Assembly: GCA_943908425.1 (NCBI GenBank) | Contig: CALTTC010000004.1 | Location: 1 to 64,000, forward strand | Source of the DNA: an uncultured Moraxella sp. | GTDB taxonomy: Bacteria > Pseudomonadota > Gammaproteobacteria > Pseudomonadales > Moraxellaceae | Direction of reading: 5' to 3' | Length of the DNA stretch: 64,000 bases | Part shown: positions 43,174 through 51,420 of the stretch, in pieces | Layout of the letters: each line of letters starts with the position of its first letter | How positions within the stretch are numbered: position 1 is the stretch's first letter | Position numbers and translations under genes: made by a program | The notes under the pieces: model-generated | Database searches by the model: none | Told to the model about the DNA's origin: nothing | The model's input: only the letters and a program-made list of their open reading frames with translations

Positions 43174-44160
43174 CTACTTAGGGTGGCGTTGTAATTCACC
43201 ACTGTCTTGGCGTGCGTGAGCGTTGGCGGCAAGTTCAGCACGTTTTTTGGCGATTTGTGCTTGCAGTTCAGCCTCTTTTTGGCGTTGTTTTTGCTGTTTT
43301 TTGGCGTATTGTGCTGGGTCGTCTTGTTCGCTAATAATATCATCACCATCCACCCCAAAATTAATCAATTCAGCAAAATTAATTTGTACTTTGGCAAGTA
43401 GGTTGCCGGGGGTGGTATAGGCATCATTGACGTGAAATTTTTTGAAATATTTCGTAATATCAGGTTTATTGACAAAATAGCGACTAATATCCAAATAAAT
43501 ATATTTACCCTTGTGCACGGCAAACGGCTCGCTCTTTACAGTAATCTTGGATAAAGCAAACGCTAGCGGGTCTTTACGCAACAACAAACGATACAGTCCT
43601 ACACCCAATTTTGCGGCGGTGGCGATATGCCATTTTTTGCTGTGTAGCGTCAAAATCTCGGTGTCGCTTAACTGCTCAAAAACTAGCCGTTGATAATCGC
43701 TATTGATCTCAATCGTCACCAAGCGAAAATTGCACGCCACGCTCGCAAACACCCCGCTGGTATAGACAGTAGCGTACAGTCGTAGCCAATTATCGTGCAA
43801 AGTCAAGTGTAAGCGGTGCACCATCTCCACATTTTGGGTAACATAAGTGTGCAGGGCATCATTTAACTGTTTTTCGCTACCACGAATCAATAGCTCGTCA
43901 ATCAAACTGCCAGTAGTGGTCAGATAGCCGTGACGCAGGGCACTACTTGCGCGCGTCCACAATCCAAGCAGATTGTCGGTAAGGCTAGATAGCGGGTCAA
44001 ATTCCAAATCCAGCGGTTCTTGACGTGGCGTTTTATGTAAGGTGCCAAGCGATTGCAAATCGTCGCTTGCCTCCAAGGCAATGGCATCGCTTGCATTAAC
44101 CTTAACTTTGGTTAGGGGGCTATCGTCTGTCTGTTCTATAATCAAAGGTTTGGCGGTCAT
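43174..44160 (-). CDS. Protein of unknown function, 328 residues
   Basis: I do not recognise this protein. From ATG 44160 (GGGA upstream) it has 328 residues and no signal peptide or membrane helix. The first 65 are acidic and probably disordered. About 80-235 form a mixed helix/strand domain with long hydrophobic strand patterns (LRLYATVYTSGVFASVACNF, RLVTIEINSDYQRLVFEQL, YIYLDISRYF). The strand rhythm loosely recalls TULIP/DUF2993-type lipid-binding domains, but that is a guess. Residues about 285-320 are a Lys/Gln/Glu/Ala coiled coil. It is convergent with cydC and divergent from the Sel1 gene. Confidence 0.75.
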   Translation of the reverse strand: MTAKPLIIEQTDDSPLTKVKVNASDAIALEASDDLQSLGTLHKTPRQEPLDLEFDPLSSLTDNLLGLWTRASSALRHGYLTTTGSLIDELLIRGSEKQLNDALHTYVTQNVEMVHRLHLTLHDNWLRLYATVYTSGVFASVACNFRLVTIEINSDYQRLVFEQLSDTEILTLHSKKWHIATAAKLGVGLYRLLLRKDPLAFALSKITVKSEPFAVHKGKYIYLDISRYFVNKPDITKYFKKFHVNDAYTTPGNLLAKVQINFAELINFGVDGDDIISEQDDPAQYAKKQQKQRQKEAELQAQIAKKRAELAANAHARQDSGELQRHPK

Positions 44161-44438
44161 CAAAAAATCCCAGCGGCATATAGACACTTATTGTAACAAA
44201 TTTTGGGGCAAGATGTGTTTTTGTCTTGTTACTTTCTTAAAAATTAGTAAGTCGTGGCGAGTTTGACAATTTTGTTTAGCGTTCAAATGGGCGCTTTTAA
44301 TTTATAATTCTTGTTATCTTGGGTCTATACGTCTTTGAATGACATGTTAGTTACGAATAGATTTTAATAAAGACAACAATTAACCAGCTATTACAAAATC
44401 AATATAAGCATAAAAGTAGCAATTTATTGTGATGGGTT

Positions 44439-44447
44439 TGCTATAAT
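44439..44447 (+). promoter_or_regulatory. Extended -10 promoter of the Sel1-repeat gene
   Basis: TGC-TATAAT (hexamer 44442-44447) lies 28 bp before the chosen ATG. The rest of the 315-bp divergent gap (44161-44475) shows no other clear element. Confidence 0.55.
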
Positions 44448-44475
44448 ACTGTTTTTGATAATTTTGGGAGTAATG

Positions 44476-45378
44476 ATGAAACCAATCCACGCACTACTAC
44501 TGGGGCTTACCCTAACCCTAGCAAGCCCTGCTTTAGCAAATGGTGCTATTGATAATAATCTTATTATCAAGGCAAATCAAGGTGATACTACGGCTCAATT
44601 TGAGTTGGGGCTTGCTTATGCCAATAATCAAGATTATACCAAAGCCAAATATTATTGGGAGCTTGCCGCTGCCCAAGGAAACGCAGATGCTCAATTTGGT
44701 TTAGGGCTTTTGTATGCAGAAGGTCAAGGCGTAAGACAGGACTACCAAAAAGCCAAATATTACTATGAACTCGCCGCCGCTCAAGGAAATACAGACGCTC
44801 AATATAATTTAGGGAGTTTGTATTACAATGGACAAGGCGTAAAACAAGACTATGCCAAAGCCAAACATTACTTTGAACTCGCCGCCGCCGAAGGGCTTGC
44901 AGATGCTCAATTTGGTTTAGGGCTTTTGTATGCAGAAGGTCAAGGCGTAAAACAAGACTATACCAGAGCCAAATATTATTGGGAGCTTGCCGCCACTCAA
45001 GGGGATGTAGACGCTCAATATAATTTAGGGGTTTTATATGACAATGGACGCGGCGTACCTCAAGACTACACCAAAGCCAAGTATTACTACGAACTCGCCG
45101 CCACTCAAGGGAATGCAGGTGCTCAATTTAATTTAGGGGTTTTGTATCATGAAGGTCAAGGCGTACCTCAAGACTACACCAAAGCCAAATACTATTACGA
45201 ACTCGCCGCCGCTCAAGGGGATGCAAAAGCTCAATCTAATTTAGGGCTTTTATATACACAAGGTCAAGGCGTACGTCAAAACCATCACGCCGCCAAAGCG
45301 TGGTTTGGCAAGGCGTGTGATAATGGCGAACAATTAGGCTGTGATAACTACCGCGAGCTACAACAAATGGGCTATTAA
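44476..45378 (+). CDS. Exported Sel1-repeat protein
   Basis: A 300-residue periplasmic protein: signal peptide cut after PALA-N (about residue 22), a partial first repeat, six full 36-residue Sel1 repeats of the form AKYYxELAAAQGxADAQxxLGxLYxxGQGVxQDYxK, and a capping C-terminal piece with two Cys residues. Sel1 arrays mediate protein-protein contacts, but the partner is unknown. GGGAG favours ATG 44476 over 44473. The repeats are very similar at the DNA level, which suggests recent internal duplication or gene conversion. Confidence 0.92.
   Translation: MKPIHALLLGLTLTLASPALANGAIDNNLIIKANQGDTTAQFELGLAYANNQDYTKAKYYWELAAAQGNADAQFGLGLLYAEGQGVRQDYQKAKYYYELAAAQGNTDAQYNLGSLYYNGQGVKQDYAKAKHYFELAAAEGLADAQFGLGLLYAEGQGVKQDYTRAKYYWELAATQGDVDAQYNLGVLYDNGRGVPQDYTKAKYYYELAATQGNAGAQFNLGVLYHEGQGVPQDYTKAKYYYELAAAQGDAKAQSNLGLLYTQGQGVRQNHHAAKAWFGKACDNGEQLGCDNYRELQQMGY
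44683..44950 (+). repeat. 52-bp identical segments two Sel1 units apart
   Basis: Positions 44683-44734 and 44899-44950 are identical over 52 bp at an offset of 216 bp, exactly two 108-bp Sel1 units. Neighbouring units differ more, pointing to a two-unit duplication or gene conversion. Confidence 0.85.
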
Positions 45379-45422
45379 CCACTTGATAATACCAAGCAAA
45401 CGAATACCGAACGAATAAAACT

Positions 45423-45451
45423 AAAAAAACCGCCAATCAAGCGGTTTTTTT
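45423..45451. terminator. Bidirectional terminator between the Sel1 gene and ahcY
   Basis: AAAAAAACCGC pairs with GCGGTTTTTTT around a 7-nt loop (CAATCAA). It lies 44 bp after the Sel1 stop and 18 bp from the ahcY stop. Confidence 0.92.
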
Positions 45452-45469
45452 GTTGATGGGATTTGATGA

Positions 45470-46852
45470 TTAATATTTATAACTGTCTGTCTTAAACGGT
45501 CCATCAATGGCAACGCCCAAATAATCCGCTTGTGTGGGGGTAAGCTTTGTGATTACGCCATTAAAGCCTGCCACCATCGCCGCCGCCACTTCTTCATCTA
45601 GTTTTTTGGGCAGTACTTTGACATAGAGATGGTTGGGCTTATCAGCGGACGGTAAGTCGGCAAATTTTTGGGCGAATAAATGCATTTGTGCTAGCACTTG
45701 ATTGGCGAACGAGCCGTCCATAATCCGTGATGGGTGTCCTGTGGCATTACCAAGATTAACAAGTCGCCCTTCGGATAGTAGTAGCAAATAGTCGTTGGCA
45801 TCGTGAGAGCGGTACACTTGATGCACTTGGGGCTTAACCTCCACCCATTGCCAATTATCACGCATAAATTGGGTGTCAATCTCGGTATCAAAATGCCCAA
45901 TATTACACACCACCGCTTTGGGTTTTAACGCTTTTAGCATTTCACGGTCGCAAACGTGATAATTACCTGTGGTTGTTACCAGTAAATCGGTATCGGCAAG
46001 CAAGGCGGTATTAACGCCGTTATTTGGGTCGCCAGCAACATAAGGCGACACAAGCTCATAGCCGTCCATACACGCCTGCATCGCACAAATGGGGTCAATC
46101 TCCGACACTCGCACAATCATACCTTCTTGGCGTAGCGACTGAGCAGAGCCTTTACCAACATCGCCATAGCCGACAACCAAGGCACGCCGTCCTGATAGGA
46201 GCATATCAGTGGCTCGTTTGATGGCATCATTAAGACTGTGGCGACAGCCGTATTTGTTGTCGTTTTTGGATTTGGTGATGGCGTCATTGACGTTAATGGC
46301 AGGCACTTTTAGGCGACCACTGCCCAGCATTTCAATCAAACGGTGTACGCCTGTGGTCGTCTCTTCTGAAATGCCGTGAATGTTGTCCAAAAGCTTTGGG
46401 TAATCGTTGTGAATCAGTGCGGTCAAATCACCGCCATCGTCCAAAATCAGATTGGCGTCCCAAAGCTTACCTGTCTGCTCACCGCCATCAAATAATTGCT
46501 GACGTAAGCACCATTCATATTCTGCTTCGGTTTCGCCTTTCCACGCAAAAACAGGAATGCCAGCAGCGGCAATGGCAGCAGCGGCGTGGTCTTGCGTTGA
46601 AAAAATATTGCACGATGTCCAGCGTACTTTTGCCCCAAGAGCGACCAGCGTCTCTATCAAAACAGCGGTCTGCACCGTCATATGAATACAGCCAAGAATC
46701 TTTGCCCCTGCCAGTGGCTGGCTGTCTTGATAGCGGGTACGTAGTCCCATCAAGGCAGGCATTTCGCTTTCGGCAAGGGTAATCTCTTTTCTACCAAAAT
46801 CAGCCAGAGTAATATCGGCAACTTTATAATCGGTGAATTGGGCAGTAGCCAT
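45470..46852 (-). CDS. ahcY: Adenosylhomocysteinase
   Basis: Hydrolyses S-adenosylhomocysteine to adenosine and homocysteine in the methyl cycle. The 460-residue protein carries GCIHMTVQTAVLIETL and VRWTSCNIFSTQDHAAAAIA near the N terminus, the lysine-containing INVNDAITKSKNDNKYGCRHSL, and the NAD loop VVGYGDVGKGSAQSLR near residue 222. AAGGAAA precedes the ATG. I checked the leader for an SAH riboswitch and found none. Confidence 0.97.
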   Translation of the reverse strand: MATAQFTDYKVADITLADFGRKEITLAESEMPALMGLRTRYQDSQPLAGAKILGCIHMTVQTAVLIETLVALGAKVRWTSCNIFSTQDHAAAAIAAAGIPVFAWKGETEAEYEWCLRQQLFDGGEQTGKLWDANLILDDGGDLTALIHNDYPKLLDNIHGISEETTTGVHRLIEMLGSGRLKVPAINVNDAITKSKNDNKYGCRHSLNDAIKRATDMLLSGRRALVVGYGDVGKGSAQSLRQEGMIVRVSEIDPICAMQACMDGYELVSPYVAGDPNNGVNTALLADTDLLVTTTGNYHVCDREMLKALKPKAVVCNIGHFDTEIDTQFMRDNWQWVEVKPQVHQVYRSHDANDYLLLLSEGRLVNLGNATGHPSRIMDGSFANQVLAQMHLFAQKFADLPSADKPNHLYVKVLPKKLDEEVAAAMVAGFNGVITKLTPTQADYLGVAIDGPFKTDSYKY

Positions 46853-46889
46853 TGCAATTTTCCTTAAATATTAAAACAAATAATCGGCT

Positions 46890-46898
46890 ATAATAGCA
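46890..46898 (-). promoter_or_regulatory. Candidate extended -10 promoter of ahcY
   Basis: On the minus strand TGC-TATTAT (hexamer 46890-46895) stands 38 bp before the ahcY ATG. No clear -35 is visible. Confidence 0.45.
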
Positions 46899-47481
46899 TT
46901 TTTTTGGGCAAATTGCATTGTTAAATTGCCTTGGGGGCTTGTCTTGGCAAATGGCACTTAAGGTTTGAAATGGCAGTGTGTAATCGCACGGATAAATGTA
47001 AGGTAGCGTTAGCAAATTGGCTTGGTTGATTGTTAATTTGGTTGATTGTGAAATTGTATGAAAGGGCAGGGTTTTGGCTTAAGTGATGATTGGCGATTTA
47101 TTTAACATAATCATAACTTGCTATAATTAAATAAAACCACTGCCAAATAATGATTTTACTTTTACACGATTGAGAATATCAAATCCTGAAAATCTTAACA
47201 TCTAAGCTTAAAAGGCTTGAAAACATCAATGCTTGCCAGTTTATGTTAAGCTTACCAATCTACGTTAAACTTACAATAGGGATTGGTAAATGATTTGCCC
47301 TAAAGTTGGATTGTCTTTTACGTTATTTTGTGCCTTATATGTTGCCCTAAAAACATCGTAAAAAATTGGCAAAATAATCGCCACGCTTTTTTACATAGTT
47401 TTGTTTGCTGGTTAAAATGATTTGTTATTATTTGTCAAATTGGCTGATGGGTCTTAGTTGATATTATTTTTTGGGTTTATA

Positions 47482-47545
47482 ATTTTTAAGCCCTTGATTT
47501 TAAACTTTAAGTTTTAAAGCTTGATTTTTAAGCCCTAGATTTTAA
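47482..47545. repeat. 22-bp imperfect direct repeat
   Basis: Segments 47482-47503 and 47524-47545 share 21 of 22 bases (ATTTTTAAGCCC, then T or A, then GATTTTAA), at a 42-bp period, in the ahcY-MscS gap. Confidence 0.8.
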
Positions 47546-47874
47546 GCCTTATTTGCGTGATGGCTAATGCTAAAATTGTTGATTGTACAAGATTTAGACT
47601 GCCTTAAACAACTGTCGCAAAAAATCTTATAAATAAAACCATTACAAATAAAGCTATTATAAATAAAGCTAAAAGCCATTAGCCAAGCCAGCTAAAATAA
47701 ACGTACAACACAGTCGGCTAATAAAATGATTTATAGTGAAAAAATGAATATCAGTACGGCTTGTCTACTGTTAGTCGGGATTGAGCAAGCAACCAAACTA
47801 GGTAACCAAGGTCTTATAAGCCCAACAAGCCACACCACAATTATCAGACACAAGCGATAAAAAGCGAGTAAGTT

Positions 47875-49650
47875 ATGACCACAAAACACCCCAACATTCC
47901 ATACAAAAAATCCCGCTTAATAAAAACCGTCCGAGCGTGGGCGACAGCGATGGTGGTCAGTGCCACTTGTGCTTTGCCGTCAGTCTTACCGCCAATGGTT
48001 GTGGGCGTAGCAGGCGTGGCGGTGGTCAATAACGCCTATGCTGTGCCGACCATAGAGCCACAAGCCGAGCCGAGCGAGGAGACCGTCCAAGACAGTTTTG
48101 GGCGAGATACGCCCCGCAGTACCGTGCAGGGGTTTTTGAGTGCCTTGGCGACTGGCGATACTAAGCTTGCCCAAAAATACCTTGATGAGGATTATTTAGC
48201 CAAAGCCAAAGATGCCAAAGCGGTGGTCAAAAACTTTCAGCATAATTTGGACATTGGCGGACGGCTGTTACCTGCCTTGCAAATAAGCGACAGCCCAGAA
48301 GGTCATCGTGATGATTTAATGCCCCAAAATAAAGACAAGGTGGGGGTGATTGAGATTAGAAATGGCAAGGCGGGGGCGAGCGGTGATGATAATGTGGCGA
48401 GTGATAATGTGGCGAGCGACAGCATTGACATTGTCGTGGTACAAAAAAAGAACAAAGATGGGGGAATATATTGGCAATTTGCCAAACAAACCCTAGAAGA
48501 GTTACCCACTGCCACTCAAGCCGATGTAACACTAATACAAAGCCTGTCTTGGCAAGCTTTACAAGGCATTACCCTTGGTGGCTATGATATGGCAGATGGG
48601 GTAGCATTGGCGTTACTGATTGCGATGAGTGTGTTTATTGGGTATGCGGTGATTTGGCTGTTGTTTATCACGGTCAAGTTTTTGTATCCGCTACTCACCA
48701 AACGCCCCTTTACGATGACCCCAAAGGTGGTGATGCCCCTTGCTCTTGTCTTGGTGGCGATGCTTTTGTCGGATATTATGCTAAATGCTGGCGTGCCTGT
48801 TACGCTACGCACCCCCGTTGAACGGCTCAAAGAAGCGGTGGCGTGGCTGTCTATTGCTTGGCTTATGTTACGAGTGATTGATGTGGTGTTTTATCGTGCT
48901 AAGCGTTTAAGCGTGAGCAGAAATCGCCCAGAACAGATATCGCTACTGGGGCTGTCGCGTAAGCTTGCCAAGGCGTTTATGGTGATTTTGGCAATCATTG
49001 TGATTTTTGGTAATTTGGGGTTTGATTTGACCACAGGGATTGCCGCCCTTGGGGTAGGGGGCTTGGCACTGGCGTTTGGCGCGCAAAAAACGATAGAAAA
49101 TTTAATCGGCTCTGTTGTGGTGGTTGCCGACCGCCCTGTCAATATCGGCGATTATTGCAAATTTGGTACTTATGAAGGGGTGGTCATTGATGTGGGCATT
49201 CGCTCCACGCGTGTCAGAACGCTCAATCGCACGGTGGTGACTATCCCCAATGGTGATTTTTCGTCTTTACAAATTGAAAATTATGCCACAAGGGATATGT
49301 TTCATTTTGTGCATAATTTGTACATCAAACGCCATACCGATTTGGCGAAGTTAGATCAGCTAATTGAGCACTTAAAGGCGTTTTTGGACAATCATAGCGA
49401 TACCAATGATGAATGGACGCAGGTGAGAATTAGCGAGTTACGCCAAGATGCGTTTGTGGTGGAAGTGCGTGCTTATATTATCACCACCGATGTCATTGAA
49501 TTTTATGACAAACAAACCAAGCTTCTGTTGCAAGTTTTGCAAGAAGTGCAAGGTTTTGGGGTGGAATACGCCTTGCCATCGCAGGAAGTAACGATTAGCA
49601 CGAATGCTAATGTAACACAGCAATTATCAAATAATACCACTGGTGATTAG
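47875..49650 (+). CDS. MscS-family mechanosensitive channel with N-terminal exported domain
   Basis: A 591-residue channel-type protein. A long signal region (about 20-58, ending NNAYA) leads to a periplasmic domain starting DTPRSTVQGFLSALATGDTKLAQKYL, an NTF2-like start common in large MscS proteins. Four transmembrane segments follow. The pore helix and beta domain are in GVGGLALAFGAQKTIENLIGS and VNIGDYCKFGTYEGVVIDVGIRSTRVRTL. The C terminus ends in a short polar tail. It would open under membrane tension, and its regulation is not evident. Confidence 0.9.
   Translation: MTTKHPNIPYKKSRLIKTVRAWATAMVVSATCALPSVLPPMVVGVAGVAVVNNAYAVPTIEPQAEPSEETVQDSFGRDTPRSTVQGFLSALATGDTKLAQKYLDEDYLAKAKDAKAVVKNFQHNLDIGGRLLPALQISDSPEGHRDDLMPQNKDKVGVIEIRNGKAGASGDDNVASDNVASDSIDIVVVQKKNKDGGIYWQFAKQTLEELPTATQADVTLIQSLSWQALQGITLGGYDMADGVALALLIAMSVFIGYAVIWLLFITVKFLYPLLTKRPFTMTPKVVMPLALVLVAMLLSDIMLNAGVPVTLRTPVERLKEAVAWLSIAWLMLRVIDVVFYRAKRLSVSRNRPEQISLLGLSRKLAKAFMVILAIIVIFGNLGFDLTTGIAALGVGGLALAFGAQKTIENLIGSVVVVADRPVNIGDYCKFGTYEGVVIDVGIRSTRVRTLNRTVVTIPNGDFSSLQIENYATRDMFHFVHNLYIKRHTDLAKLDQLIEHLKAFLDNHSDTNDEWTQVRISELRQDAFVVEVRAYIITTDVIEFYDKQTKLLLQVLQEVQGFGVEYALPSQEVTISTNANVTQQLSNNTTGD
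48388..48417 (+). repeat. 15-bp tandem repeat inside the MscS-family gene
   Basis: GATAATGTGGCGAGT is repeated head to tail (last base C in the second copy), coding DNVAS twice in the periplasmic domain. It is in frame, so copy-number change would keep the protein intact. Confidence 0.85.
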
Positions 49651-50169
49651 GTTCTAGTGGTAAGTTGTTTTTATTTTTTGATATATAAGTTGTTTTTATT
49701 TGTAATATATAAAGGGTTTTAATTAAATTTTAAAAAATATTATGCCAAATCTTGCTGTATAGGCTTTCAATCCTAACATTCAACATACCCCAATTAGGCT
49801 AATAAAGCAAGAATAGCAACAATGAAATTTTACTGTTTTGATGGCTGACAATGGCGGATAATTATTCGCTTATATTAAGGTTAATACAACATAATTATTT
49901 AAGCCGAAATAATGCTATCAGCATGAGTTTTTGTATATCTTAAAAAGTAATAAGCGCTTGGCATGGCTTTATCGTAGTTATTGATATGGCGTATTATCCT
50001 CCATAAAAAAGTGGATCATTACAATAAATTTTATCAATAATTGCCTAAAGTTTTAGTTATGTCGTGATAACTAGTGGATTTGGTGTGGTGTGGGTTTACG
50101 CATTTGTGCGGTAATTGGCTAAATTTGTGTTAAAATTGAGCAATATTTATCCCGTTAAAAGTGCTTACT
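49651..50169. other. 519-bp gap between the MscS and AI-2E genes
   Basis: It holds the tandem repeat at 49661-49709 and otherwise AT-rich sequence with no open frame or RNA gene. I could not assign a terminator for the MscS gene or a clear promoter for the downstream gene. Confidence 0.5.
49661..49709. repeat. Tandem repeat of about 25 bp
   Basis: TAAGTTGTTTTTATTT begins both units (49661 and 49686). Each continues with a variable 8-9 bp ending ATATA. It lies directly after the MscS-family stop codon. Confidence 0.8.
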
Positions 50170-51417
50170 ATGTCTAAGTTGCCCGAGCGCCCGCTTGTCA
50201 ATGCCAAGCTGATTCAAGAAAGTCTTGTTAAATCACAGCCCAGTTTTATTTTAATGTTAAGTGCCGCGGTACTCTTTGTTGCCAGTTTGTGGCTGATGCT
50301 AGATTTATGGCTTGTGCTATTTGCCTCCATTTTGGTGGCGGTATTGATGGTAAGCCTTGCGGATTTATTAAAGCGTGCGCCATTTATTGGGGGATATTTT
50401 GGTAAATTACCCCACAGCTTTGCGGTGATTACAGTTGGGACGGTGCTGACAGCCTTGCTTGTCGGGCTTGGGGTGATGTTTGGCAATGATTTGATTTTGC
50501 AACTTGGGGCAATGAAAGCGGCACTACCGTCTGCCATTAAGCAACTGCGAGTCTATGGCGAGTCCATTCCTTTTGCTAGTCATTGGATTGCCCAGCAAGA
50601 AGTATTTAATACAACCGATAGTCGGGCGGTAAGCACGTTATTTAATGCCTTATCCAATGCTATTACCCTAACCCCAAAGATGATTAGCGGTATCCTTGGC
50701 GGGATTACTACCTGTGCGGCGATTATCTTGGTTGGGCTGTTTTTTGCGATGTCGCCACAGGTGTATATGCGTGGCTTTATCCGCTTGATTGCCCCTAAGC
50801 ACCGTGACAAAGGCACGTATTTGTTGCACCGCTCCTATGTTGCCTTGCAGCGCTGGCTTGTTGGGCAATTTATCGTGATGAGCTTTGTGGGTATCACAAC
50901 AACGCTTGGGCTGTATTTGATGAAGATACCCTTTGCTTTGGCACTGGGGTTTTTGGCGTTTTTGTTGGACTTTATTCCCGTATTGGGTCCGTGGATTACC
51001 GCCATTCCTTTATTGCTTGTAACGCTGTTATTCGCTCCTGATATGCTGATGTGGGTGATGGCGCTCACGGTGGTGATACAGCAGTTAGAAAGCTATGTGG
51101 TCGCCCCCATTGTTCAAGACCGCTTGGTGAGTCTACCGCCTGTGGCGTTGTTATTGTCGCAGCTGATTATGGGGACACTGACGGGCTTTTTGGGTATTGC
51201 TCTTGCTACGCCTTTGATTGTGGTGATGATTGTGTGGGTACAGATTTTGTATGTGAAATTTGTGTTGGGTGATTACCAAATTGCTATTATGGGGCAATCC
51301 GACCGTGAGATTAAAGATGACCCCTTTAACGCCTTGCCGAAGGGGACGGTATATGCTGATGATATGCGTCTACAAATGAGTGAAGGGGCAACGCTTGCCC
51401 CTGATGACGACAAATAA
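50170..51417 (+). CDS. AI-2E family transporter
   Basis: A 415-residue inner-membrane protein with about eight hydrophobic segments, typical of the UPF0118/AI-2E family. FALALGFLAFLLDFIPVLGPWITAIP near residue 258 and VVAPIVQDRLVSLPPVALLLSQLIMG near 312 are its signatures. Despite the family name, few members export AI-2, and some are Na+/H+ antiporters or have unknown cargo. I start at ATG 50170; a GTG nine bases upstream is possible. The stop is 3 bp from the convergent efflux gene's stop. Confidence 0.88.
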   Translation: MSKLPERPLVNAKLIQESLVKSQPSFILMLSAAVLFVASLWLMLDLWLVLFASILVAVLMVSLADLLKRAPFIGGYFGKLPHSFAVITVGTVLTALLVGLGVMFGNDLILQLGAMKAALPSAIKQLRVYGESIPFASHWIAQQEVFNTTDSRAVSTLFNALSNAITLTPKMISGILGGITTCAAIILVGLFFAMSPQVYMRGFIRLIAPKHRDKGTYLLHRSYVALQRWLVGQFIVMSFVGITTTLGLYLMKIPFALALGFLAFLLDFIPVLGPWITAIPLLLVTLLFAPDMLMWVMALTVVIQQLESYVVAPIVQDRLVSLPPVALLLSQLIMGTLTGFLGIALATPLIVVMIVWVQILYVKFVLGDYQIAIMGQSDREIKDDPFNALPKGTVYADDMRLQMSEGATLAPDDDK

Positions 51418-51420
51418 CCG

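Larger units (their letters stand above)
46853..47874. other. 1.0-kb AT-rich gap between ahcY and the MscS gene
   Basis: There is no open frame of useful length and no RNA gene I recognise. It holds the ahcY promoter (46890-46898), an unassigned extended -10 box TGC-TATAAT at 47119-47127 on the plus strand, 750 bp from the next gene, a pair of 22-bp repeats (47482-47545), and A/T-rich short repeats around 47628-47680. Confidence 0.6.

Noticed and set aside
44641..45300. Regularly spaced repeats that resemble a CRISPR array
   Set aside because: The 108-bp period codes 36-residue Sel1 units in one open frame, with no spacers and no cas genes.
46396..46782. A 128-codon open frame on the plus strand opposite ahcY
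   Set aside because: It lies wholly inside ahcY on the other strand, has His/Gln/Ser-rich composition without any domain, and ahcY is strongly supported.
46853..46990. SAH riboswitch upstream of ahcY
   Set aside because: The conserved core of that riboswitch is not present and the leader is AT-rich without a suitable structure.
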